A DNA stretch of 64,000 nucleotides from Rhodocollybia butyracea. Its lineage: Eukaryota; Basidiomycota; Agaricomycetes; Agaricales; Omphalotaceae. A program made the translations under genes and the position numbers. This document shows, one piece after another, positions 43,764-55,110 of the stretch. The stretch lies in the NCBI GenBank assembly GCA_015501585.1, contig JADNRY010000200.1, forward strand, positions 50,366 through 114,365. Direction: 5' to 3'. Below the pieces are notes generated by a model. It did not search any database and was not told the DNA's origin. It was given only the letters and a program-made list of their open reading frames with translations. Within the stretch, counting starts at the first letter, position 1, and each line of letters begins with the position of its first letter.

Positions 43764-45728
43764 CACTCTGATAGCGATAGCTCATCAGATGAGGAGGTCA
43801 GTGCAAAAGTTGCTTCCACCTACTCAGAATTTCCCTCTGTCTGTCATTCAAGTTCTGATTCTGTCCATGTCTTTATCTCCACTGATGTTGCCACCTTCCT
43901 TGCCAAGACAAGCAACAATGAGAGTTACATTGACTCTGGGTGCTCTTGCCACCTAAGTCCACGTCATGACTGGTTCAAACATAGTTTGTACACCAAACTC
44001 GACAAACCTGTCCCCATTCATCTTGGAGATGCATCTACCATTTACGCTGTTGGTAAGGGTACTCTTCAGTACCTCATGGATACGCCAGATGGAATCATCA
44101 CTGGTTTTCTACCCAATACGCTACACGTCCCAGATCTCGCCGCCACTCTGATTTCTGTCTCTCAGCTCACTGACAAGCGCAAACACACCATTCTCTTTGA
44201 TGGAGAGGAGTGCTTTGTCAAAGCTCGAAGCTCCGGCCGGTGCGTTGCGTCTGGTCGCAAGACCAAAGGAGGTCTTTACCTTCTTCATGCCCGTCCGCTG
44301 AAATCCCAAGAGTACGCAAATCTTGCTACCACATCCCGCTATATCGACATTAATCATGCTCACCGCTGCCTAGGTCATCTCGGTCAAGACAACATAAAAC
44401 GTCTGATCGCAAAAGGCATGGTAACGGGCATTGATGAAGTGGGAGGTCAAATAGAGTTCTGCGAGTCGTGTACAGCCGGTAAACAGCATGTATTTCTGTT
44501 CCCATCATCCAATAAAAGGGCCTGTTGGAAACTAGATTTAGTTCACTCCGATGTTTGCGGTCCATTACCCAACTCTATCAATGGTGGCTATAGGTATTTC
44601 ATCACCTTCATAGATGATAACACCCACCACTGCTGGGTTTATTTCCTCCATCACAAATCGGAAGCGTACCGATGCTTCCGCGAGTGGAAGGCTATGGTAG
44701 AGCTCGAGACTGGGCTTAAGCTCAAGGTTTTTTGTACAGATAACGGTGGAGAATATACCTCTGATCAGTTCGAGGATTATCTCCGTAACCTTGGTATTAT
44801 CCATGAAACCACAGTCCCTCACACCCCACGGCAGAATGGCGTTGCTGAATGCTTCAACCGCACTATCGTTGAGCATGCCAGATGCATGATGCATGATGCT
44901 AAATTTACTGCTGGGTTTTGGGTCTTCGCCGTCATTATTGCCATCTATCTCATTAACCGCTCACCTACCTCACGGCTTCCTAATTCTACTCCACACGAAG
45001 CTTGGTCTGGCATAAAGCCTTCACTCAAGGAACTCAAACCTTTTGGCTGTCCCGCCTATGCTCATATCCCCAAATCAAAGCGTACAAAGCTTGACTTTAA
45101 AACTCGTAAGTGCATCTTTCTTGGTTACAAAGTGCACACCAAGGGTTACCTTCTGTGGGATCCGAAGAAGCGAAAAACTTTTGTTTCATGAGACGTCATT
45201 TTTGATGAACGTCCTCACCCTCCTGGCCCGCCTTTACCCATTCCGGATCTTTCGCAGATCCTTTGCAATGGTGAGGTGCCTGGAGATGGCCTACCTGGCT
45301 TTTCTTGAGTGGGAGATGCGTGGAAAGATAACTCTCCCCCTGTGACTCCAGCGGTTCTGCATCCTCCTGCTCCATCTTCTGAGGTTGATTCTGAGGATAA
45401 CGTCGGTGACTCTCGCCCATACTCCCCTGATCTTCCTCCTCCCAATGACCCTCCACCGGCTCCACCTGCTCGCCATCGTTGTACAGAACTTGAACTTCTT
45501 GGGCCTGTTCCAGAAGTAGATGGTCCACGTGCTCGTCGCCTACCTGCCCGCTTCCGTGAAGAACCTGACATTGTGCCAGATCCTCCTGAAGCTGCACCAG
45601 GCAATAGACCAGATGTTGCAGAAGGTGTCGCCATGGCCTTTGTGGCCACTGTCCATGCTCAGGGAGTCTCAGAGCCCCGCACTCTGCAGGAAGCACTCCA
45701 CGGTCCTGACTCCGCCTCTTGGCTGAAA
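43764..45728 (+). pseudogene. Ty1/copia Pol part 1: protease, integrase
   Basis: Same frame as gag. Protease motif YIDSGCSCHLS is near 43930. The GAG-pre-integrase HRCLGHLGQ ... CESCTAGKQ is near 44360-44480. The integrase core has the three acidic residues in DLVHSDVCGPLP, CTDNGGEYTS and PRQNGVAECFNR. The frame is stopped by TGA at 45189-45191, where the family has S-R-D-V-x-F (an arginine CGA to TGA change fits), and again by TGA near 45307. It continues as a Pro-rich linker to TLQEALHGPDSASWLK, the start of the reverse transcriptase region. Here it is split by the palindromic element at 45729. Confidence 0.85.
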
Positions 45729-46099
45729 CATCAGGAAAAGCCGTTTTTGCCTAGGTGACCCCAGAGTGGCCTAAAGCAAACTAGGTGGCCTATGAATCCT
45801 ATGGCATCCTAGGAATTTGGGCTTGTCCCTTGCCAGTCAAGGCTCTTGAGGATTCCCTAGGCAAGCCTAGGTTTGCCCTGGGTTTGCCTAGGATACCCTA
45901 GGGAATCCTCAATTCCCCAGGTGTTCCCCAGGAGCACCTGGGCAAACCTGGGCAAACCTAGGCTTGCCTAGGGAATCCTCAAGAGCCTTGACTGGCAAGG
46001 GACGAGCCCAAATTCCTAGGATGCCATAGGATTCATAGGTCACCTAGTTTGCTTTAGGCCACTCTGGGGTCACCTAGGCAAAAACAGCTTTTCCTGATG
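45729..46099. mobile_element. Palindromic (foldback) MITE, copy 2, inserted in copia pol
   Basis: 371 bp, inverted-repeat ends catcaggaaaagc(c/t)gttttt, long arms matching copy 1 at 20713-21059, with some extra sequence at the centre. Left flank ends ggctgaaa and right flank starts aagctgtag. Removing the element and one AA restores the copia reading ...WLKAVDNELKSL. This shows a clean insertion with an apparent 2-bp target duplication. It interrupts pol between the integrase linker and the reverse transcriptase. Confidence 0.92.
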
Positions 46100-47644
46100 A
46101 AGCTGTAGACAACGAGCTCAAGTCTCTCATTGATATGGGAACTTTTGAGTTTATTGACAATTTGCCTAAAGGTTGCCGTGCTATTAGCTCCAAGCTTGTC
46201 TTTAAGATTAAGCGCCTCCCTGATGGGACCATTGAGCGGTACAAGGCACGCTTAGTTGCTCGAGGTTTCTCCCAGATGCCTGGTTTAGACTTTGACGACA
46301 TATTTTCCCCTGTGGTCAAACTTACCTCCATTTGTGTCCTTTGCGCCCTCGCCGTGCATCTAGGCCTTCACTTCCACCATCTAATGTTGATACCGCATTT
46401 CTCAATGGTGAGTTGGAAGAGGAGCTCTATATGCGCCTCCCGAACGGCATTAGTGAACATTCTGGTAAAATTGTTCGTCTCCGCCGCTCTATCTATGGCC
46501 TCAAGCAGGCCTCCCATGTCTGGAACAAACTTCTTGATGCAGAGCTTGAGAAACTTGGCTTCCGTCGTATCCATGCTGACTACTGCATTTACGTCCTCCA
46601 ACATGGCAAGTCCATCTGCTTTATTGCTGATTACGTTGATGATATTGGGATTTTATGCGATGATCTCAAATTCATGCAGGAGATCAAGCACCGGATTGGC
46701 CAACAGCTTTAAGATCAAGGATCTTGGTGTTATCTCACAGTTGCTTGGCATTGCCATTGACTATGACCAAGAAAAGTGTGTCCTTCGGCTCTCTCAGACC
46801 AGATACATTGAGGAATCACTCAAACGTTTCCACTGTGATGATGGCATCACACGTCGCACCCCCTTATCATCTGGAGTTAAGCTTTCTAAAGCTGATTCCC
46901 CATCCACAGATGCCGAGAAAGAGGCTATGGCTGACAGACTCACGCTATACCAGGCTCTCATTGGTACTCTCATGTATGCCATGCTTGCTTCACGCCCAGA
47001 TATTGCCTTTGCTGTAGGTATTTTGAGCCACTACTGCTCAAATCCAGGTGAGATTGATTTAAATGAAGCTCTGCATTGTCTTTCGCTACTTGGGTGGTAC
47101 CAAAGACTGGGTTATTGAGTATGATGGCACAATCATAGATGAACTCATCTCCCTTATCCTTGAATATTCTGATTCAGATTGGGCTGGTGATGTGGATACT
47201 CGACGATCCACTAGTGGATATGTTTTCCTCATGTGCGGAGCTGCTATTAGTTGGAGCAGCAAACTTCAAACCTCCCCAGCACTCTCTTCTACTGAAGCTG
47301 AGTACATGGCTCTTACTCGTACAGCACAGGAAGCTATTTGGCTTCGTCAACTCCTTGAACAGCTAGGTTTTCAGCAAACCAAGCCTACTCGCTTGTTGGG
47401 TGATAATATGTCATCTATTGCTCTTTCCAAGAACCCTGCTGATCATCCCCGTACAAAGCACATTCAACTTCGTCACCACTTTATTCATTTTGCAATCTCT
47501 GATGGCCAGATTGATCTGGACTATGTTCCAACTGCCCAACAAGCTGCTGATGGATTTACAAAGGGATTATCTGGTGAGAAGCACTTGGCATTTGTGCGCA
47601 TGCTAGGTATGAAGCCACGCCCAAGTGGGAGTGTTAAAAGTTGA
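46100..47644 (+). pseudogene. Ty1/copia Pol part 2: reverse transcriptase and RNase H
   Basis: Reverse transcriptase segments run in order across three frames: LVFKIKRLPDGTIERYKARL and VARGFSQ (46190-46280), NVDTAFLNGELEEELYMRLP (about 46385-46445), SIYGLKQASHVWN, and ADYVDDIGIL with the YVDD box near 46630. After further frame changes near 46700 and 47060, RNase H follows with YSDSDWAGD, STSGYVF and SWSSKLQTSPALSSTEAEYM, ending at 47642-47644. At least three one-base shifts make it inactive. Domain order PR-INT-RT-RH is diagnostic of Ty1/copia. Confidence 0.85.
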
Positions 47645-47990
47645 TGATATCTTATCTACTTATGTTATCTATACATTCGTGGACTTTTACCTCATGGGCA
47701 CATGACATTTGCGATCCAGCTCGCAAATGTCACCTGACCACTAATTCAGATGTACGTTACCTTACATACATTACGTGTATCACATTCTTTTTAGTTTTTA
47801 CATAGATATTAGCACCTCAGCGTCGTTCTACCACTGTCGCTGAGGTTAGTACTTACATTCTTTGTTTCTTTACTCTATTTACTGACTGTGTACCTAGAAC
47901 TCTCTTTTATTTCAATAGGTACATAATATAGCGTCGTTCTACCACTGTCGCTGAGAACTCTCTTTTATTTCAATAGTTTCAATAACTTAT
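47632..47990 (+). repeat. Copia 3' LTR (5' boundary clear, 3' boundary uncertain)
   Basis: A purine tract (aagtgggag) is followed by TGTTAAAAGTTGATG at 47632, overlapping the end of the pol frame as is usual for copia. A short palindrome gacatttgcgatccagctcgcaaatgtc lies at 47704-47731. The word gcgtcgttctaccactgtcgctgag occurs twice (47820 and 47932). The 5' LTR is lost, so the right end cannot be fixed by comparison. Confidence 0.5.
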
Positions 47991-48239
47991 ACTGAATGCT
48001 AAAGAGCAGATACGTCCCCCATATTTATTAGTACCGACTGATGATGAATCCTTCAGACAGGTGGCCCTAGAGTCTTTATGATAATGGTGGGAGAAGGTGC
48101 AGGCGTTGGGGGTCTGGGCCGGGAGGCGTTGGGAATAGGTCCATCAGAGTCCAGGGAACTTGACCACTATTGTCCAAGTTGCAAGCAGATTATTGGTTGA
48201 ACCAGGTGAAAAGGATGCATACCTTGAGCCGGGGGAGGA

Positions 48240-49330
48240 GATTTGTGCATGCCGGCAGTGCATGATGGTGCGTGCATGCGTGTTGGTGCGTGTAGCATAA
48301 GTACATGTTACTATATGTTGGTGCGTGTTAGTGTTGCTAAGTTAACTTCAAAGTTGCTTTTCAAGGTAAAATAAGGGCTTCCCATGGCTCAATGACTTGT
48401 ATGTCACTGCAGGTAGGTCTACAAGAAGCCACTATGTATATAACTCTAAGATCCTCCCTAGAGATGTCCACGAGTCCAAGTCTTCACAAGTACTTGCAGG
48501 TAAGATCCGTGGGAAAACCTGCAAGTATGTGACTCGCGGATCCCAGGATCCGTTTCCCGCGGGTCAGGCGCGGGTCACAAGTCAGACATTTGCAATTTTC
48601 GGTTGACTTGCAAGTACTTGTGTGACTTGTGCAAGCAATATGAAATCAAATATTTGTTGTTGGTGATCAAAACTTACAGTAATTAATAGTATCATATTTA
48701 TTATAGTACTTATCAAGTACTGCCACACATGTTTGAGGTTGTAGACAGCTCACAGCGAGTGAGCGCTTATTTTAGCGCCCAATCGCCGTAGGCTGTCTAC
48801 AATCCAAAGCCTAACTGTCAGTACATTTTTACTTCATACCATAGTATGAAATTAGTGTAACAAGTAAAGTACAGGTTTTTAATAGCATTATACACTGTAC
48901 AATCACTGTATGCAAGTAAATAATGGTAAATACTTGTGAATATAGCTGTAACTACTTGATTAGTGTGTGGATCCACAAGTACTTGTGAGACCCGCAAGTA
49001 ATACTTGCGAGTCAGTGACCCGTTTCCCACGAGTCAGCCGCGGGTCACGAGTCAGGCCTTTTAGGCCACAAGTACTTGCGCTCCGGATCCAAGTATACTT
49101 GGATCCGGACTCGTGGACATCTCTAATCCTCCCCATATTTATCAGAATAAATACTTTTTGTACTTTGCATACACGCACCAGACATGCACCTGTTGACACG
49201 CACCACGCACTGACATGCACCCGTCACGCACCACTTTCACGCACACGTGTCAGCCCAGCACGCACCCATGTGCACGCACTGATCTTACACTGCACGCACG
49301 CACGCATCAACACGCACCATTGGTCACATG
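48240..49330. repeat. TGCGTG / CACGCA facing clusters around the second hAT MITE
   Basis: TGCGTG words cluster at 48260-48335 and the reverse complement CACGCA clusters at 49175-49320. A further CACGCA cluster occurs at 51990-52100. The two facing clusters could be subterminal repeats of an older element, into which the MITE at 48459-49125 later inserted. No terminal repeat is defined. Confidence 0.35.
48459..49125. mobile_element. hAT-type MITE, copy 2, with perfect 8-bp target duplication
   Basis: Terminal inverted repeats tagagatgtccacgagtcc at 48459 and the reverse complement ending at 49125, flanked by the identical 8-mer atcctccc at 48451-48458 and 49126-49133. Same family as 14139-14688, differing by one base in the inverted repeat and longer inside (667 versus 550 bp). 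The interior has palindromic ggatcc and caagtacttg words and no protein. Confidence 0.93.
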
Positions 49331-49417
49331 TCACACTTTATTTCTATAATGACTACGAGAGACTTACCTTACTGTTAATTATCTGAATTTTGGATGTATC
49401 TGGTACCAGTGTATCTC

Positions 49418-51258
49418 GGTATTTGGGTATTTACATGTAGGTATGCGAGAGGTGCTATAAAACAACCTAACAAAAACACTACCGCACCTAACCAGACTAT
49501 CGATATGTAAGGGAGCGAGGGCGGGTTGTCAGAGATTCCCTGGGGGAAAGTCTTGTAATATCGGATGTACGCGCGCGACTGCTCCAGGTTCAAGACTGTA
49601 GCGCTAACGTGGGTAACTAAGCTTAGACAACTCTTAGAACTAAGTCGAGAGAAGCCTAGTTGGGGTGTACAAGTGTACGAGGGAACCAGGTGTGTATGTC
49701 CAAATCAATTAACCAAAACCAAAACCAATACAACGAAACTAAGATTCTCCTAGGCAAACTCTGGCTCTAGCTAGAATAGTAATCTCGAGGTTTGTCAACA
49801 ACCCTAGGCAAACTCTGGCACTAGCTGCTGTGACGCCGTAAAGTCCTCGACCAAACTCTGGGCCAAGCTACGATATTGTGAGTGAACTTAATCACTAGGA
49901 ACTCGTACCACAATCTTAGTGGCTCGCCTAACTTCACAGGGAAGTCAACTAAGGAACCCTCACTCTGGAGCCGAATAATCCCTTACTAGAAGCCGTCCCC
50001 TCTAAGGAAGCAACTAGATTTGAGTTGATCTGGAGTTCGAGAGAACTCTACACACTTAAATTCGATCAAGATATAAATGGGCTTTGCGAAGCGCGTGAAG
50101 TTTATTACTTTCTTAAGATAACCAAGTCAGGAGGCGTCACGCTACTGATCCCGTGGGGACGTTCTACGGAGCACTGGTCTTAGCAGTCAAGTCGAGGGCA
50201 AGAAACTTGTCTTATTGAATAAATATATCTGGCTTATATACTGAGTAGAGAGAGTTTAATACAAAAAATAGATGAAACAGATACGGAGAGAGACGGAAAG
50301 AGAGTGGAACAGAGGAATCTGGCTCGGAAAGGAAACTCCAGCCTATATATGGTACACACGATAAAGAAATAGTCCATTCTTGGGTATATATCAGAGGTAA
50401 AATATGATTTCGTGAGGATTAACATAGTTTTAGAGTGTTTTGATCCGAGCGAGGTTTCTCCGATTACTCCACAATTCTCCGGGGTCAGGAGTACCTTTAC
50501 GCTTCATGATCACTCGCCGCCCGGTTTCCCTTGGGTGAGTTTCATTCTATTCCTCGGATAGTTCTGTCCATCCTGAGTGTGATTAACATTCTCTCGAGAA
50601 GGCCTGTTATCTAGCTTTCCAACGACACCACTTATGATAATCTCGAGCAACTGCGCTGAGTATGTACAAGTGATTCCCGATAGTCAGCTTTAACGGATAA
50701 GACCTTCCGTGTATGATTTCTAAGATCAAATGTTTCGATTTGCCAAGGCTATCCCGGCGCGTAGCTTTCCGTAGGTCCGCTAAGCATGTTTCTACCGTCC
50801 TCACGGTCGCGACCGGGGCCGCGAATAGATCTCTATGGTTTCCTCGGGATCGTTCTGGTCCATTGTTACGGACTGTAAAGTCCACATCTTAACATAGCTC
50901 GTTGGGGGTCTTAGTGCGAGGGATGCCTTCCCTCATAATTCCTTCCCTCGAGTAACGCGTTGGCTTAGTACTTATCCCGCTTCAAGATGTCCTGTAGTTT
51001 AGAGAGTCTACACTCTTTGGGTATAACTAGATTGACGATCTAGCGTTAAATCTCCGGGCAGCCCAGGTATCCTCGCTAGCTTGGCTCTAGGCTACGCTTG
51101 TGGGCGTACCTTCACAGCTCGCTGAGTATTATTGTTAAGTTCTTTGCCTCGGCAACAGCTATCACGCTCGGGCTCCGTATAACTCTCTTATTGCATTGTA
51201 TAACACATACAAAGTGTCAAAATGTACGGTTACACGCGTTAGGCCGATTTTAGGCCTA
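49418..51258. repeat. 2-kb non-coding interspersed repeat, copy B
   Basis: Matches copy A (40922-43025) along its length apart from an internal deletion near 50080-50120. It starts near tatttgggtatttacatgta and ends ttttaggcctaata. The flanks share TCGGT (left ...atctcggt, right ...atatcggtc), a possible 5-bp target duplication, although a Helitron-like A|TC ... CTAA|T reading is also possible. No conserved protein. Confidence 0.72.
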
Positions 51259-52701
51259 ATATCGGTCTGTCTGTATAATTATGAGTGATTCAATACTTAC
51301 ACTGCTAATATATCAATAAAAATAGTACCATTTCGATAAATTGGGATAAGCTCAAGTCCCCGATGGCGATTATTTCCAGTGTTGTCTAAGCTGTTCTGCT
51401 CTTCAGGTCTGCGCTTTTTGGGTACTCTTTTTCTTTCATCCTTGGAACTGGAACCAGCGAATACGGACATCAGCGTGTCAAGCCCGCAATAAAGTACCTT
51501 TCTACACTTTTTCTAGGGGACACAAAGAACATGTTAGAAATATTACATGAGATTTTGAGTGCACGAAAAAACGATGCATAAATTGAACTACTTAGGCTCT
51601 CAGAGAAATATTAGAAGCTTTGTTAGGGAGATTCAGATGATAGATGGTTTACATCTGAACGTTTAAAGGCCGGATTTTCATGGGGCACTGCACACTAATT
51701 TGTAATCTTCGGGCACACATATGTCAGGACCCATATGCGCGCACTGCAGTCAGACGTGTTCGGGTACATCGGGACGCCGTGAGTTGGTCGCGCTGTGTGC
51801 CATCATTGCAGTCAGAACTGTTTTTTTTGGTTCCGATTTGATGGCTGTACACATTTTCGACTGCTTTATTTGGCAGGAAATTGGGATAGTTATCACTGAT
51901 TACAGAACACACTGCCTTAGCTTAGATATATGTTATAAAGCAGAAATACTTATAAGCAAAAAGGTAGAAGATTATGAATACAAAGTCACAGACACGCATG
52001 TCACGCTCGCGCACTATATACGCTGACACGCACGCACGCACCTGCTTATGCGTGTCATAGGTGACACGCACTCACGCACGGACTACACGCACAATTCTAC
52101 GTGCCCCTTGAGCCCAAGAGAAGGATGAATCATTGTATAGTATTGAAAAATAATAAGAAAATGCCACCATGCAGTAGCTGTTTCTCTCGAATACCCTGGC
52201 TGGGAATTGAACCCAGCTTTCGCGTGGTTTATAAATAGAGATTTCAGGTTTTGCAATCCATGTCAAGTGCGTGATATGATATGATATGAGTGTACTAGCC
52301 GATATACTACCAGGGAGTTCATACTCGTACAATTGACTTTGGTGTGGAGAATATCAAGAAATCCCGGTAGTTTGTGAAAATCAGAACGATATAGAAAATT
52401 GCCTAGTCACTTACAGCTTCCAAGGTTTATTGATGTGGTGACTAGACACTGGTTCCACACGAGGATGTATAGACGGTCTCAACGGTGGATGATAAAAACG
52501 GCGGGAGAAGTTAAAAAACTTGGAGAATCTGGAGCCTCGCTGGGAGTAGTTCGGAGTACCTGGCGTGTATCATCTGATCCGCAGATAGAAGTCAGTAAAC
52601 GCCACTGGAGCAGTTGAAGAATATTTATGACTCAGTACACGATGCAAAATCATCGTTGCGGTTACCAATGAAGAAACATACATAGTGGGAAGAACGATTA
52701 C
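51259..52701. other. No supported gene; CACGCA cluster and a tRNA T-arm-like motif
   Basis: A CACGCA-rich stretch lies at 51990-52100. On the minus strand at about 52192-52208, ctgggttcaattcccag forms a perfect 5-bp stem and 7-nt loop, identical in form to a tRNA T-arm and to an RNA polymerase III B box. No acceptor, D or anticodon arm could be completed around it, so it is not called a tRNA. A tRNA-derived SINE remnant is possible. Otherwise nothing is recognised. Confidence 0.35.
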
Positions 52702-52977
52702 TTACACGACATCATATCTGGTCCGCTCTGGTGCTTCACGTAACTTACTTTGATTATAACAGTCTTCGTGATTATCACCAAAACGATCTCCCAAAACACT
52801 TGCCCTTCCATCCCCAACAGCAAGACTAACAAGCGTCGTTGGCATCGAATCAAACACGCAGGGACATTGTTGAAGCAAGGGCGTTGGCATTCGAAGATTG
52901 GTGGTTGGCGTGGTGCAGAAGAAAGCACTGAAGTTCGAGACGGAAAGATCGAGGACTGGGTCGTAAGGAAGGGACAA
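52702..52977 (-). CDS. Hypothetical protein exon, uncertain
   Basis: The open frame starts MSLPYDPVLDLSVSNFSAFF and continues to RTRYDVV, where the sequence gtgtaagtaa offers a good splice donor, so it may be the first exon of a gene reading toward 52400. No downstream exon could be joined with confidence. The overlapping plus-strand frame 52750-53061 is equally long. Family unknown. Confidence 0.25.
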   Translation of the reverse strand: MSLPYDPVLDLSVSNFSAFFCTTPTTNLRMPTPLLQQCPCVFDSMPTTLVSLAVGDGRASVLGDRFGDNHEDCYNQSKLREAPERTRYDVV

Positions 52978-55110
52978 GTGCTAATGACGAACGAGGCTCA
53001 AATATGGGCAACTCCCTCCGATGATTCAATATTTGTGCCATGTGTCGTGCGGCGAGCCTAGAAAGACGCCAAAGCAACGTGAACGTTGATGAAGAAAATA
53101 CCGTTGAAGGGCAAAAAACATATCTCTGCAGCCATTCCCGACACCTTTGCCAATGTCGAACATCCCCGGCACCCGCCAATTCGACACCGACGCTCCGTCT
53201 ATTCATACGTCCTTTACCCTTATATCTGAGGTCTGGTTTCTGACCAGCTCCAGTGTTCAATTGAGCTCGAGGCGGATGCTGCTGGTGAAACGTCTTCCTA
53301 CATCCTCCTTCCATGATTCTTCGGATGTGATGCAATTGACAGGAGAACGCGAGAGGTGGGGAGAGGTGGAGAGGTGACGCATGATGTGGGATATCAGTTT
53401 GTTTGTGGACATTCTGTTGATGGTTTGCTACTAGTCCTAGCTTTTGTCGAGGACGCGTAGAAGGAGAATAGACACCGAGAGACTTGTCATGGCATTAGAA
53501 AATAGTCAAGCTCCGAGCTTCAATCTGTTGTATGTGGTCGTTCAGTTGCGACATGTCCAGTCTTGGTTGAAAAGGAATTATTGTTTATAAGTTTATAATG
53601 CACTGGATAGCACGACTAGATAAAGGCCATATCAATTCAGAACCAAAACTTGGCAGATTGAAGGAAGACGCACCGGACCCATATCTAGTACAATATCCCC
53701 TGACTTTTTCCTCTATTCTTGTAGACAACAACAGTTGGTGATTGTACTGGGATCCTTTGATAACAGAAGCAGAACAGACAAAGACGCCGAGTTCAGTGAT
53801 CATGACTCTTCCTGGGAGAGTTTGACTTTGCGTATAACACGATGATGCGGACGTCCCGGTATTACTGGAAAGATTATGCCCATGACGGAGTATTTTTTGA
53901 AGAAATAAACGAGCCGGAGGCAGAAGGGAAAGAGTCGTCAACTAGCGCTGGTCTGGGCGTTTGAGGGCTCTTGAGGGTCTGATTTCTCCATATTTGCGCT
54001 GTCCTCTCTCCCTGCCATATCGAGAACTTCAACCGCTTGTCAACCAGTATCTCTTCGCTCTAACACTGCTCACGACAACCCGACCACTCGTCTCCGCCAT
54101 CCCGACCTTCAACAGATCATCGTCTTGAAGTTGCATCTGCAAGTCGTCAGCCGAGTTGACTATTCCCACTGCCAGTACGTCAAGAACGTGGTAGAGTGCA
54201 ACCTACTCCGCTGCGCAGTGCTGACCGATCCCGTTGATATGTTTCTCCGCCGCCTTCTGAGCATGGGCGAGACTCTCGCGCTGAAGATCGTGCTGATAGA
54301 AGCAACAGAGAAGCGGGAGTGTCTTACAGGAAGGAGTCACGCCGTGGCTAGTTGTATTTGACGCCAAGGACGTACGCAAGACCATGAAGATGGACGTAGT
54401 GCGGAGAGAAAGTGACGAGGGTCATTGTTACATTAGCCTCCAGACCAGCTTACATCCGCCATTTCGACACTATGCTCCACAGCTTCAGTGTTCGACATTT
54501 CATCGTTTATGTTTATATGCAATCCACTACTAGCGGGGCATCCATTTAATGCAGAGTTCTCTCGTCTGAGCTCTTAGCAACATCAGTAAACAGGCCCGAC
54601 AAAGTATAGAACGGAACTAGCCCTATGATCGATTCACTAGTCTGTCCCCGGATGCACTGGAAGCAGTAGACCGCTGGAAATTCAACCGTTTCTCGGGTAT
54701 TGAAGAGACTCATAAACATTCGCTTTACCTCAACTCTACCGAAAACACTCTCTGCAAAACAGTGCAACGCGTATCCACCAGACTACTGTCTGAGCTGCCA
54801 GCCATCGTTCCTGCTCTGACCTTCTCGATCTTCGTTCATTCTTTTTCTCAAATTTTCTCTTCTCTTTTCTTCATTGGCTTCGGGCCTCAGCTATGCTATC
54901 TGGCTTGTTGAGACACTCTGTCCGTCTGACGCACTGATGGCTTGAAGGTATAAACTTTCGATCGGGCCTCATGGCATTAAGTTCTCGATGTACGTACAGA
55001 CTTTACCTTTCCTACTGCGAAATAGTTACATTACCAAGACCCATATCTATTAGAAACAACTTCCCGTACTCGAACTGAATTGTAGACTGTAGTGCAACAC
55101 TGAGACCAGT
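52978..55110. other. No supported gene
   Basis: Mixed-composition DNA with short frames on both strands (for example 53585-53941 minus and 54125-54361 plus) that lack motifs and clear splice signals. No RNA gene or repeat recognised. Confidence 0.35.

Noticed and set aside
45196..45696. Long minus-strand frames (166, 144 and 61 codons) across copia pol
   Set aside because: Shadow frames of the Pro-rich copia linker, with no splice or promoter support.
52185..52290. Possible tRNA gene on the minus strand
   Set aside because: Only the T-arm forms; acceptor, D and anticodon arms could not be paired.
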